Source: Euzebyales bacterium
Lineage (GTDB): Bacteria > Actinomycetota > Nitriliruptoria > Euzebyales > JAHELV01
DNA: 48,184 nucleotides
Direction: 5' to 3'
Assembly (NCBI GenBank): GCA_035461305.1
Contig: DATHVN010000074.1
Location: 1-48,184, forward strand
Shown here: piece after piece, positions 8,142-16,321 of the stretch
Numbering within the stretch: position 1 is the first letter of the stretch
Layout: each line of letters opens with the position of its first letter
The notes under the pieces: model-generated
Database searches by the model: none
What the model saw: the letters and a program-made list of their open reading frames with translations, nothing else
What the model was told of the DNA's origin: nothing
Translations under genes and position numbers: made by a program

Positions 8142-9992
8142 ATGACGACCGACATCCGCCCGTACCTGCAGATCCGGACGTCGTCGCCGTCGGGCTTCAA
8201 CCGCACGGGGGAGCGCCTGCTGGTGTCGTCCGACCTGCCCGGCACCGTGCAGCTGCACCGGCTCGACATCGGCGCCGCCCCGGATCTGCCGGTCGTGGCG
8301 CGCGACCTGACGCAGATCACCGGGCACACGGAGCCGGTCGGTGGTGGCTACCTGCCCGATGCCGACAGGCTGCTGCTGGTCACGGACGCCGGTGGCGACG
8401 AGCGCCATCAGCTGCTCACCGGTCCGGATGATCCGCCGACGCCGCTTGACTGGGACGACCTGACGCCCCTGGTCGTGGACCGCGACCACATCCACCGTCC
8501 CGGCGGGGTGACACGCGACGGCGGCTGGCTGGCCTACGCCACCAACCGCCGCGACGGCGTGGCCTTCGACACGGTCGTGCGTGACCTGCGCGCCGGCGCC
8601 GAGCGGGTGCTGTGGGACCGCGGGGGCGCGGCGTTCCCTGTCGGTTGGTCACCGGACGGCACGTGGCTGGCGGTTTCGGAGCTCACCGACCGTGCCGGCG
8701 ACAACCGCCTCCACCTGCTCGCCCGCGACGGCGACCGCGGGGTGGAGCTGTTCGCGCACGACGACGGACCGCCGGCCACCGTCGGCGGTCCGTCCTGGCT
8801 GCCTGACGGGCGGACGTGCTTCGTGGCCACGTCGGTCGGCCGCGAGTTCGTCGGCGTCCACCGCCTCACCGTGGAGCCGGACGGCGCGGTGGCCGACCTC
8901 ACGCTGGTCGCGGACCTGCCCTGGGACGCCGGGTGCGCCGTCGACTGGCAGGGCGACCACCTGCTGGTGACCCACAACGAGGACGGCATCAGCCGGGCCG
9001 AGCTGCGCGACCCGGTCACGCTGGAGGTGACCGCGCAGCTCGACCTGCCCGACGTGGGGGTCGCGCGGCCCTACAGCTTCTCGCGGGACGGCCGGCAGTT
9101 GGCGTACGGGTTCTCGTCGCCGCTCGTACCCGGCGACGTCTGGCGGTACGACACCGTCACGGGCGTGACGCAGCGGCTGACGGTCAGTCCATGCGAGGTT
9201 GATCCGGCCACGTTCGTGCCGGGCGCACTGGAGCGCTGCCGGTCGTTCGACGGGCTGGAGGTGCCCGCGTTCGTGTTCCGGCCGGCCGCCGGCCGCGACC
9301 GCGGGCGGCATCCAGTCGTGGTGATCGTGCACGGTGGCCCCGAGAGCCAGTGGCGCCCGTCGTTCGGCCCGCTGATCCAGTACCTGGTGGCCCGCGGCTA
9401 CGCGGTTGTCGCTCCCAACGTGCGGGGATCCACCGGCTACGGCCGCCGCTACCAGCACCTCGATGACGTCGAGAAGCGCCTCGACAGCGTCACCGACCTC
9501 GCGGCCGTCCACGACTGGATCGCCGCGACCGACGACCTCGATCCCGGGCGCTGCGCGCTGTACGGCGGGTCCTATGGCGGCTACATGGTGCTGTCGGGCC
9601 TGGTGCACCAGCCGGACCGGTGGGCCGCAGCCGTCGACGTCGTCGGCATCGCCAACCTCGTGTCGTTCCTCGAGCACACGTCGCCGTGGCGGCGGTCCTG
9701 GCGTGAACGCGAATACGGGTCCCTGGCCACCGACCGCGAGCTGCGCGAGCACCTGTCGCCGCTCACCCACGTCGATCGCCTCCAGGCGCCGCTGCTGATC
9801 ATCCACGGACGCAACGACCCGCGGGTCCCGCTCGGCGAGGCCGAGCAGATCCACGAGGTCGCGCGGTCCAAGGGCCTGCGCAGCGACCTGCTTGTCTACG
9901 ACGACGAGGGCCACGGCCTGGCCAAGCTCGCCAATCGCCTGGACGCCTACCCGAAGGTCGCGGCCTTCCTGGACGACGTGCTCGGCGACTGA
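8142..9992 (+). CDS. S9 family prolyl oligopeptidase-like serine peptidase
   Basis: A 616-residue cytoplasmic peptidase with no signal peptide. The N-terminal 370 residues form a beta-propeller with recurring SPDGTWLA and SRDGRQLAYGF-type blades that gate access. The C-terminal alpha/beta-hydrolase domain holds the triad: nucleophile Ser477 in GGSYGGYMVL, Asp559 in GRNDPRVPLGEAEQ and His591 in DDEGHGLAK. The oxyanion region HGGPESQWRP is present. All catalytic residues are in place, so it should cleave short peptides, probably of acylaminoacyl or prolyl type. It lies 21 bp after the UDPGP gene on the same strand. No function links the two, so it may simply share the transcript. Confidence 0.9.
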   Translation: MTTDIRPYLQIRTSSPSGFNRTGERLLVSSDLPGTVQLHRLDIGAAPDLPVVARDLTQITGHTEPVGGGYLPDADRLLLVTDAGGDERHQLLTGPDDPPTPLDWDDLTPLVVDRDHIHRPGGVTRDGGWLAYATNRRDGVAFDTVVRDLRAGAERVLWDRGGAAFPVGWSPDGTWLAVSELTDRAGDNRLHLLARDGDRGVELFAHDDGPPATVGGPSWLPDGRTCFVATSVGREFVGVHRLTVEPDGAVADLTLVADLPWDAGCAVDWQGDHLLVTHNEDGISRAELRDPVTLEVTAQLDLPDVGVARPYSFSRDGRQLAYGFSSPLVPGDVWRYDTVTGVTQRLTVSPCEVDPATFVPGALERCRSFDGLEVPAFVFRPAAGRDRGRHPVVVIVHGGPESQWRPSFGPLIQYLVARGYAVVAPNVRGSTGYGRRYQHLDDVEKRLDSVTDLAAVHDWIAATDDLDPGRCALYGGSYGGYMVLSGLVHQPDRWAAAVDVVGIANLVSFLEHTSPWRRSWREREYGSLATDRELREHLSPLTHVDRLQAPLLIIHGRNDPRVPLGEAEQIHEVARSKGLRSDLLVYDDEGHGLAKLANRLDAYPKVAAFLDDVLGD

Positions 9993-10041
9993 CCTCCCTG
10001 CTCCCGGACCGGTGGCCGGATCCGGTTGCGGCGCCGCCCGC

Positions 10042-10806
10042 TCAACGCCGGAATGACGTGTGCCCGGCCAGCAGCATCTCGAGGACGGCATCGGGTGCCT
10101 CGCGGTGGATGCTGTGGCCGACGCCGCGCACCACGCTGGTCGTGATCCGCACGTTGCGCCGTGCGACCTCCTCGCCGATCGTGGGGTCGAACAGGGCGCC
10201 GACCGCCGGGTCGGCGCCGAGGATGTCGGTCGTGATCCGGATGTCTCCCAGGAGGTCGAGGTACCACCACGGCCGGTTGTCCTGCAGCGTCCGCTCGACG
10301 ACGTAGGAGCTGGTGCGGGACGCGGCACGCGCCTTGAGCGCCGCGTCCTCGGGGTGCCACCTCGGATGGAGTGCGGCGACGGCCGTGGGGTCGCCCGCGT
10401 GGTCGAGCTCGGCGAGCTGGTCGGTGAGGAGGTCGTCGATGTGGTCCTCGGGGATCATGAACACGGGATCGAGCAGCGCGAGCCGCCTGGCGTAGCCAGG
10501 GTGCGCCGCGACGAGGGCCGCGAGCGTCCCGCCGAGGGAGTGCCCCACGATGACGTCCCAGCCGCCGCCGAGCTCCCACAGGTCGGCGGCGTAGCCGCTC
10601 AGGCGGTAGCCGACGGTGTGCGGTGCGTTGCCGTGCCCACGCAGGTCCGGTGCGGTCACGTGATACCCGGCACCGGCCAGGCCGTCCGCGATCCGCCACC
10701 ACGTGGCGGCCGACGACGACAGGCCGTGGAGCAGGAGCGCTCGCTGCCTCCCGCTGACGCCCCACTCCAGCGTCGGCAGGGCCACGGGCCGGTCGTAGTC
10801 GGTCAT
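10042..10806 (-). CDS. Alpha/beta-fold hydrolase
   Basis: A 254-residue single-domain hydrolase. The order is LLLHGLSSSAATWW (oxyanion hole region, residues 24-37), PDLRGHGNAPHTVGY, and the nucleophile elbow VGHSLGGTLAAL with Ser90. The acid is probably Asp199 (ILGADPAVGAL) and the base His231 (VRGVGHSIHREAP). This matches esterases and epoxide-hydrolase-like enzymes, but the substrate cannot be read from sequence. It converges on the S9 peptidase gene with 49 bp between. The upstream TauE/SafE gene on the same strand ends 65 bp before its ATG. Confidence 0.85.
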   Translation of the reverse strand: MTDYDRPVALPTLEWGVSGRQRALLLHGLSSSAATWWRIADGLAGAGYHVTAPDLRGHGNAPHTVGYRLSGYAADLWELGGGWDVIVGHSLGGTLAALVAAHPGYARRLALLDPVFMIPEDHIDDLLTDQLAELDHAGDPTAVAALHPRWHPEDAALKARAASRTSSYVVERTLQDNRPWWYLDLLGDIRITTDILGADPAVGALFDPTIGEEVARRNVRITTSVVRGVGHSIHREAPDAVLEMLLAGHTSFRR

Positions 10807-10870
10807 CGGTGCAGAGTGTCGCAGACGTCAGCGGGCGGCGGCATGGGACGAACTGACCGGTATGCGGGCG

Positions 10871-11650
10871 TCATGCCGGCACCATCAGCCGGACGGCGAC
10901 GCCGACCCCGAAGACCACGACCAGCCACCGCAGCGCGCGGTCGTTGAGTCTCCTGGCCATCGCCACGCCGATGCGACCACCCACCAGGCTGGCGACCGCC
11001 ATCACGGCCACGGCGAGCCACACGACCTCTGCGAGCAGCGCGAAGTACACCGCGGCGACGACGTTGATGACAAGTGACATCACACCCTTGAGCGCGTTCA
11101 GCCGCTGCAGCGTGTCGGAGATGAAGATCCCCAGGGTGGCCAGCATCATGATCCCGAGGCCGGCCCCGAAGTACGCGCCGTAGCTCGCAGCCACGAACTG
11201 GATCGCCAGCAACGGCGCCCAGCGCGTCCAGGCGGCGTCATGCTCGACGGCGCCGACCCTGCGGCGGACGAACCGGCCCAGCACGTCCTGCACGGCCAGC
11301 AGCCCGCACGCCAGCAGGATCAGCCACGGCACGATGCGATCGAACAGCGCCCGTGAGCTGACCAGAAGCAGGAAGGAGCCTGTCAGCGCCCCGGCGATGC
11401 TGGTCACCGACAACGCGATTACGCGACCGCGCTGGCCGCTCAGCTCGCGGCGGTAGCCGATCGTGCCACCGACGTAGCCGGGGCACAGCGCGACCGTGTT
11501 CGTGATGTTCGCGGTCAGCGCCGGGTACCCGACGGCGAGCAGCGCTGGGAACGAGATGAGCGAGCCGCCGCCCGCGACCGCGTTCACCGCACCGGCGAGG
11601 GCCGCGCCGGCGACGAGCAGCGCGATCGCGTCGGCTCCGAGCTCAGGCAT
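10871..11650 (-). CDS. TauE/SafE family membrane transporter
   Basis: A 259-residue multi-pass membrane protein with two four-helix halves. The first repeat contains AGAVNAVAGGGSLISFPALL and ANITNTVALCPGYVGGTIGY, the family signature. The second contains ASYGAYFGAGLGIMMLATLG and NALKGVMSLVINVVAA. Relatives export sulfite, sulfoacetate or other small anions of sulfur metabolism. ATG 11650 (MPELGADAIALL) is preferred because it starts just before the first helix, where the in-frame extension to 11683 adds a basic, non-conserved leader. A 22-bp perfect palindrome lies 22 bp upstream of this start. Two sulfotransferase genes nearby make a sulfur-linked role attractive, but that is inference. Confidence 0.87.
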   Translation of the reverse strand: MPELGADAIALLVAGAALAGAVNAVAGGGSLISFPALLAVGYPALTANITNTVALCPGYVGGTIGYRRELSGQRGRVIALSVTSIAGALTGSFLLLVSSRALFDRIVPWLILLACGLLAVQDVLGRFVRRRVGAVEHDAAWTRWAPLLAIQFVAASYGAYFGAGLGIMMLATLGIFISDTLQRLNALKGVMSLVINVVAAVYFALLAEVVWLAVAVMAVASLVGGRIGVAMARRLNDRALRWLVVVFGVGVAVRLMVPA

Positions 11651-11954
11651 GCCTGCGCGCGCGGTCGGTGGACGGGCGCACATGTGCGCCCGTGGCCCGG
11701 ATCATGGACGACGGCCCTCGTGTCAGATCGTTCGGCGGTGGCGCCGAACCCGGGTGGACGGATGGTCGCCGTCGGCGCATCCCACGTACGGTACCGCCGT
11801 GCCGGGCCGGCGGACCGTCGCCCCGCCTGGACGATCGACCTCCTTCTCGTCACGATGGGGCGGCCGGTCGTGCGGCCCGGCGGGCGTCGGTGCTCATCTC
11901 CATGCCATCGGGCTTCGCGGTCGGCGCTGCAGCAGTGACATCGGCAGGAGCGGC
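11651..11954. promoter_or_regulatory. Divergent intergenic region with a 22-bp perfect palindrome
   Basis: No gene is supported in these 304 bases between the TauE/SafE gene and the plus-strand membrane protein gene. The strongest signal is a perfect 22-bp palindrome at 11672-11693 with core GGGCGCACATGTGCGCCC (11674-11691). It has no loop, which favours a dimeric-repressor operator over a transcription terminator, and its position just before the TauE/SafE start suggests it controls that gene. Near the right end AGGAG precedes the ATG at 11955. Confidence 0.5.
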
Positions 11955-13346
11955 ATGACCATCGGGGACGGACATGATCCCGGCGCCGCACGCCGCGACG
12001 CCGGGTCGGTGGGCGCTCACGACGACGGGCCCGCGCCGGCCTGGTTCGCGCTGCTGGTCGCGCTGGCAGTCGTCGCGCACGTCGTCGGCAACCCGCCGAC
12101 GGGGTCGGCCGCGCAGCGCATCGCCGCCGCGGCGCTGGGCGCAGCTGGGCTCACCGTGGCCTGGCTGCCTGCGTCGCGGGCGGTCTGGGCGGTCGTCGCA
12201 TCCATGGTCCTGGCGACGGCGTGGCTCGAGGCCCCGATGCTCGGCAACCACTGGCTGCTGGCGGCGGTGTTCGCCGCGGCGATCCTGGTTGCGGTCGTGC
12301 GTGGCAGGCCGTGGTCGTGGCTGGCGACGAACTTGCGGCTGCTGTTCGTGACGTTCTACGCGTTCGCCGCCTTCGCCAAGCTCAACACGGCGTTTCTGGA
12401 TCCGGCTGCGTCGTGTGCGGTGTTCTACGCGAACCAGTGGCTGGCGTCGTGGGGGCTGCCCACCGTCTCCGACGGCGGCGCCGTCGCCATGCTGACGATC
12501 CTGGCGACCGTCGTCGTCGAGCTGTCGGTGCCGGTGCTGCTGGTCGTGCCACGGACGCGAGCGCTGGGCGTCGCGCTCGCGGCGGCGTTCCACTATGTGA
12601 TCTCCCTCGACGTCGAGCAGCACTTCTATGACTTCACCGCCGTGATCCTCGTGGGCCTGGCCACCTTCGCTCACGACGACGTGACCGGGCCGATCGGTTC
12701 CTGGTTCCATCGACGACGTGCGACGGCGGTGGTCCTGACGGTGGTGTGTGCGATCCTGCTGGCGCTGGTCGTGCTCCCGCTGGGCACGACGATGCTGGTC
12801 GTCGCCAGAGCGGGGATCCTGATGCTGTGGATCCCGCTCGGCGGCGCGATCGTGTGGCTCACCGTGCGCGGTTCCGGACGGCCCGCCGAGGTGGCGATGC
12901 AACCGGTCGGGATCGCCACGGGGCTCCTGGTCGCCCTGGTCGCGGTCAACGGGCTCCTGCCGTACCTCGGCGTCAAGACGGCGTCCGGCTGGAACATGTA
13001 CGCCAACCTCGTGACCGTCGAGGGACGCGCGAACCACCTGATCGTGGGTCCGCAGGCCGAAATCGTGACACCCGCGTACGTGGAGGTGACCGCCACCACG
13101 GACGAGCAGTTGCGCGCGTACGTGGGCAGCGCCTGGGCGGTGCCGGAGCGCAACCTGCGCCACCACCTTGCCACTCGCCCCGATGCCACGGTCACGTTCG
13201 TGCGGGCCGACGGCACGACCGTGTCGGGAAGCGGCGGTGACCTCGGGCAGCCGATGGCCGAGGTCATGCGCCGCCTGCTGCCGTTGCGCTCGGTCGACCG
13301 CTCGACGCCTGCGCGCTGCCAGGCACTGTGGCTGCCCGCGCTGTGA
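11955..13346 (+). CDS. Multi-pass membrane protein, HTTM/DoxX-like, with C-terminal soluble domain
   Basis: A 463-residue protein. About eight to ten hydrophobic segments fill residues 28-350, including the loop motif FAAFAKLNTAFLDPAASCAV, an NQW-containing segment, and FHYVISLDVEQHFYDFTAV. The FAKLN...FLDP and H/Q-rich pattern resembles HTTM (vitamin-K carboxylase-like) and DoxX/MauE-type proteins, but I cannot assign a reaction. The last 110 residues, starting WNMYANLVTVEGRANHL, look extracytoplasmic and soluble. ATG 11955 follows AGGAG by 6 bases. Longer in-frame starts would add a low-complexity leader. It converges on the arylsulfotransferase genes with 6 bp between stop codons. Confidence 0.6.
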   Translation: MTIGDGHDPGAARRDAGSVGAHDDGPAPAWFALLVALAVVAHVVGNPPTGSAAQRIAAAALGAAGLTVAWLPASRAVWAVVASMVLATAWLEAPMLGNHWLLAAVFAAAILVAVVRGRPWSWLATNLRLLFVTFYAFAAFAKLNTAFLDPAASCAVFYANQWLASWGLPTVSDGGAVAMLTILATVVVELSVPVLLVVPRTRALGVALAAAFHYVISLDVEQHFYDFTAVILVGLATFAHDDVTGPIGSWFHRRRATAVVLTVVCAILLALVVLPLGTTMLVVARAGILMLWIPLGGAIVWLTVRGSGRPAEVAMQPVGIATGLLVALVAVNGLLPYLGVKTASGWNMYANLVTVEGRANHLIVGPQAEIVTPAYVEVTATTDEQLRAYVGSAWAVPERNLRHHLATRPDATVTFVRADGTTVSGSGGDLGQPMAEVMRRLLPLRSVDRSTPARCQALWLPAL

Positions 13347-13352
13347 GAGAGA

Positions 13353-14735
13353 TCAGTCGGTCGCGCCCTGGTAGGCCCGGTACGTGCGTTGCCCGGGAGG
13401 CAGCGACAGGGTGAACACCCGCTCGCCAGCCGGCGTGACCTCGGTGACCAGCGGGTCGTGCAGCGCGCCCCAGCTGATCAGCGTGTTGCCGTTGTCGAGG
13501 CGCCCAGCGGAGCCGAAGTACCCGGTGAAGCGCCCGTCGTCGTGGGACCACACCAGCTCGGCGGTCCTGGCCTGCTCGTCGATCGCGTACTCGACCACGC
13601 GGCTGCGGGGCGGGTCGTGCAGGTTGCCGTTGTCGAACAGCAGGATGTTGCCGTCCTCGAGCAGCGTCGCATCGTGCTGGTGGCTGAACCCGTCGTAGGG
13701 GTCGCCGGTGATGTCGAACTCGTTGTCGGCGCAGTTGACACCTCCGAATGTCCAGACGATGTCGCCGGTCTGCCGGTCGATGCGGTGGATGCAGTCGTAG
13801 TTGCGCACGGACAGCAGGATGTCGCCGTCGTCATACAGCTCGAGCGAGTTGGGGTGGGCGTAGTCGGCCACCGCAGGAGGCTGCGCCTGCAGCTTGAGCT
13901 TCACGTTGGCCGGTGGCACGTCGTCGAGGTCGAGGTGCTCGCTGCCGTCCCACAACCACACGGTCCGGCCCTCCGGGGTGCGCTCGGCGATGATCGGGTC
14001 GTAGACCATCGCGTCGGCGCCGCCGCCGTAAGCCGACAGGTCGGCCTGGCGCCGGCGGTAGGCGAGCAGCAGGGCGTTGCCGTTGTCGAGCAACTCGAAG
14101 TCGTGCAGGTCGGCGTCGCCGCCCTCGAGGTCATCGAGGTCGAACTGCTCCAGGACCTGCAGGCGGTCGTCGGTCACATAGTGGGTGACGTGGAAGCCTG
14201 CGCCGTCGCGGCCGTTGCGATCGACCACGTTGTACGAGTAGCGCTCTCCGGGCTCGGGCTGGAACATCGACGTCATCGCGAACATGCGCTGCGCCTTGAC
14301 GACGTCGCCGGTCGCCTTGTCGATCTCAGCGAGGAACGGCGGGTGGAACACGGTGGTGTCGGTCGAGCGCGGCGTCGTCGACGTGGCGATCAGCACCGTC
14401 CCTGGTTGCATCCCGGCCCTCGACGTCGTCCGCACGCGCGGGAAGCCGGCCGGGGGGTCCTGCGGGTCGAGCACCGGACGGAACGGTGGGTGGACCGCCG
14501 ATACCCGTGCAAGCGCCGCGTTGGACGGCCACTCGGCGGTCAGCTGCACCACCACCCACACGGCGCCGCCGAGCACTGCCACACAGGCGGTGCCGCCGGC
14601 GGTGGCGAACCAGCGGCGGAGGCCGGTGCCCCGGGCCGCGCGCCTGAGCAGCGCCACCGTCAGCGCGAATATGACCGCGACGAGGGTGACGAAGGTCAGC
14701 AGGGGCACCAGGGCCTGCGTGGTGAGGGGTGTCAC
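13353..14735 (-). CDS. Membrane-anchored arylsulfotransferase family protein (copy 1)
   Basis: A 460-residue protein of the arylsulfotransferase (ASST, Arylsulfotran_2-type) family. Two N-terminal membrane segments (about residues 8-30 and 42-65) anchor an extracytoplasmic six-bladed propeller-like domain. Conserved His-containing motifs are visible: DLHDFELLDNGNALLLAYR (near 212), AHPNSLELYDDGDILLSVR (near 293) and GFSHQHDATLLEDGNILLFD (near 352). In ASST enzymes a His carries the sulfate between phenolic donor and acceptor, so sulfate transfer at the outer face is likely, but substrates are unknown. The start is GTG at 14735. The gene downstream of it in the same direction is none. The one upstream (14817-16223) is a close paralogue. 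Confidence 0.82.
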   Translation of the reverse strand: MTPLTTQALVPLLTFVTLVAVIFALTVALLRRAARGTGLRRWFATAGGTACVAVLGGAVWVVVQLTAEWPSNAALARVSAVHPPFRPVLDPQDPPAGFPRVRTTSRAGMQPGTVLIATSTTPRSTDTTVFHPPFLAEIDKATGDVVKAQRMFAMTSMFQPEPGERYSYNVVDRNGRDGAGFHVTHYVTDDRLQVLEQFDLDDLEGGDADLHDFELLDNGNALLLAYRRRQADLSAYGGGADAMVYDPIIAERTPEGRTVWLWDGSEHLDLDDVPPANVKLKLQAQPPAVADYAHPNSLELYDDGDILLSVRNYDCIHRIDRQTGDIVWTFGGVNCADNEFDITGDPYDGFSHQHDATLLEDGNILLFDNGNLHDPPRSRVVEYAIDEQARTAELVWSHDDGRFTGYFGSAGRLDNGNTLISWGALHDPLVTEVTPAGERVFTLSLPPGQRTYRAYQGATD

Positions 14736-14816
14736 GTTGGGGCTCCGGGACGAGGACGCGGGTCACAGTACCGCACCGGGGCGCGCATCGACGGGTCGCA
14801 GTCGGTCGCTCGTGGC

Positions 14817-16223
14817 TCAGCGTCGGGGTTCGCCCTGGTAGGCCCGGTACACGAGTTGCCCCGCGGGCACCGATAGGGTGAACACCGGTTCGCCGTCCGG
14901 ACGCACCTCCGTGATGGCGGGATCGGGCAACTGACCCCACCCGATCAGGGTGTTGCCGTTGTCGAGGCGCTCGGCGGAACCCATGATCGGCGAGAAGCGG
15001 CCGTCGTCGTGCGACCAGACCAGCTCGGCGGTCATGTCCTGGTCGTCGATGCGATACTCGACCACACGGCTCACCGGCTCCGGCCGCAGGTTGCCGTTGT
15101 CGAACAGCAGGATGTTGCCGTCCTCGAGCAGCGAGGCGTCGTGCTGGTGGCTGAACCCGTCGAGGGGGTCGCCGCTGATCTGGAAGTCGTTGTCGACGCA
15201 GTTCAGCCCGCCGAAGGTCCACACGATGTCGCCGCTCGGGCGGTCGATGCGGTACAGGCAGTCGTAGTGGCGGATCGACACGAGCACATCCCCGTCGCTG
15301 AACAGCTCCAGCGAGTTGGGGTGGGCAGATTCGGCGACCGCCGGTGGCGAACTCGTGAGCTGCGCCTTGGCGATGGGTGCGGGCACGTCCGGGAGGTCGA
15401 TGTGCTCCGCACCGTCCCACACCCACACGGTCTCCCCGTCCGGGGTGCGCTCTGCGATGACGGTGTCCCACACCAGCCCGTCTGCCGGGCCGCCGAACTC
15501 GCGTAGGTCGACCGTGCGCTTGCGGTAGGCGAGCAGCAGGGCGTTGCCGTTGTCGAGCAGCTCGAAGTCGTGCAGGTCGGCGTCGCCGCCCTCGAGGTCG
15601 TCCAGGTCGTAGCTGGCGAGGACCTCCAGCTGGTCGTCGGTGACGTAGTGGGTGACCTCGAAGCCCGCCCCCTCGACTCCGTCGCGGTCGATCACGTTGT
15701 AGGAGTACCGCCCACCGGGCTCCGGCTGGAACATCGTGGCGCCTGAGTACATCCGCTGGGTCTTCATGATCTGACCAGACGCCTTGTCGAGCTCGGTGAT
15801 GAACGACGGGTGGAATGCCATGTCGTCCGTCCGGCGGGGCGTGGTGAACGTCGAGAACAGGACCGTGCCGGGTTGCATCCCGGTGCTCGCCGTGTGCTCG
15901 ACCGGCGGGAACCGCGCCGGCGGGCTCGAGGGGTCGATCTCCGGACGAAACTGCGGGTGCAGGCGGGACACCGCGGCAAGCACCCGAGGGGGCGGCGTGT
16001 CGCTCGTGATGGCGCTGACCAGGCCGGCGACGACCACCGCGACCGCGGCCGACAGCATCGCGAGGGTGGCCGCTGCGGCACGCCCGTCGGCCGAGCGTCC
16101 CTGCAGCGCGACGCGGGCCAGCCACACGGTCAGGGCGAGGGCGAGCAGGCCGACGACGGCGACGGCGCCGAGCGCCAGGACGAACTGTGTGGACAACGCG
16201 GTCACCGGTCGGCTCCCGGTCAC
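14817..16223 (-). CDS. Membrane-anchored arylsulfotransferase family protein (copy 2)
   Basis: A 468-residue paralogue of the adjacent copy, matching it along the whole length after the membrane anchor. Shared landmarks are GMQPGTVLFSTFTTPRRTDD, GGDADLHDFELLDNGNALLL, AHPNSLELFSDGDVLVSIRH, DIVWTFGGLNCVDNDF and GFSHQHDASLLEDGNILLFD. Two N-terminal membrane helices are again present. It starts with GTG (16223) 81 bp upstream of copy 1, so both are probably on one transcript. A -10-like TACGGT with a weak TTCCAG at 17 bp spacing lies upstream. Tandem duplication with divergence in the blade loops suggests different acceptor specificity. That is inference. Confidence 0.82.
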   Translation of the reverse strand: MTGSRPVTALSTQFVLALGAVAVVGLLALALTVWLARVALQGRSADGRAAAATLAMLSAAVAVVVAGLVSAITSDTPPPRVLAAVSRLHPQFRPEIDPSSPPARFPPVEHTASTGMQPGTVLFSTFTTPRRTDDMAFHPSFITELDKASGQIMKTQRMYSGATMFQPEPGGRYSYNVIDRDGVEGAGFEVTHYVTDDQLEVLASYDLDDLEGGDADLHDFELLDNGNALLLAYRKRTVDLREFGGPADGLVWDTVIAERTPDGETVWVWDGAEHIDLPDVPAPIAKAQLTSSPPAVAESAHPNSLELFSDGDVLVSIRHYDCLYRIDRPSGDIVWTFGGLNCVDNDFQISGDPLDGFSHQHDASLLEDGNILLFDNGNLRPEPVSRVVEYRIDDQDMTAELVWSHDDGRFSPIMGSAERLDNGNTLIGWGQLPDPAITEVRPDGEPVFTLSVPAGQLVYRAYQGEPRR

Positions 16224-16267
16224 GTGTGGCCGCCGTACCGTACCTTGACGGGGCTCCTGCTGGAACC

Positions 16268-16297
16268 CGACACCCCGCCGTCACCGGCGGGGTGTCG
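16268..16297. terminator. Strong GC-rich hairpin downstream of the formaldehyde dehydrogenase gene
   Basis: A perfect 13-bp stem, CGACACCCCGCCG (16268-16280) pairing with CGGCGGGGTGTCG (16285-16297), closes a TCAC loop. It sits 25 bp beyond the stop of the minus-strand dehydrogenase gene and before the start of arylsulfotransferase copy 2. There is no long U-tract, as is usual in high-GC actinobacteria. Confidence 0.7.
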
Positions 16298-16321
16298 TCC
16301 AGCGGCGCCGTGGGATCTGGG

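Noticed and set aside
8649-10328. 559-codon minus-strand frame opposite the S9 peptidase
   Set aside because: It overlaps the peptidase triad on the other strand and the hydrolase gene in another frame, with no recognisable domain.
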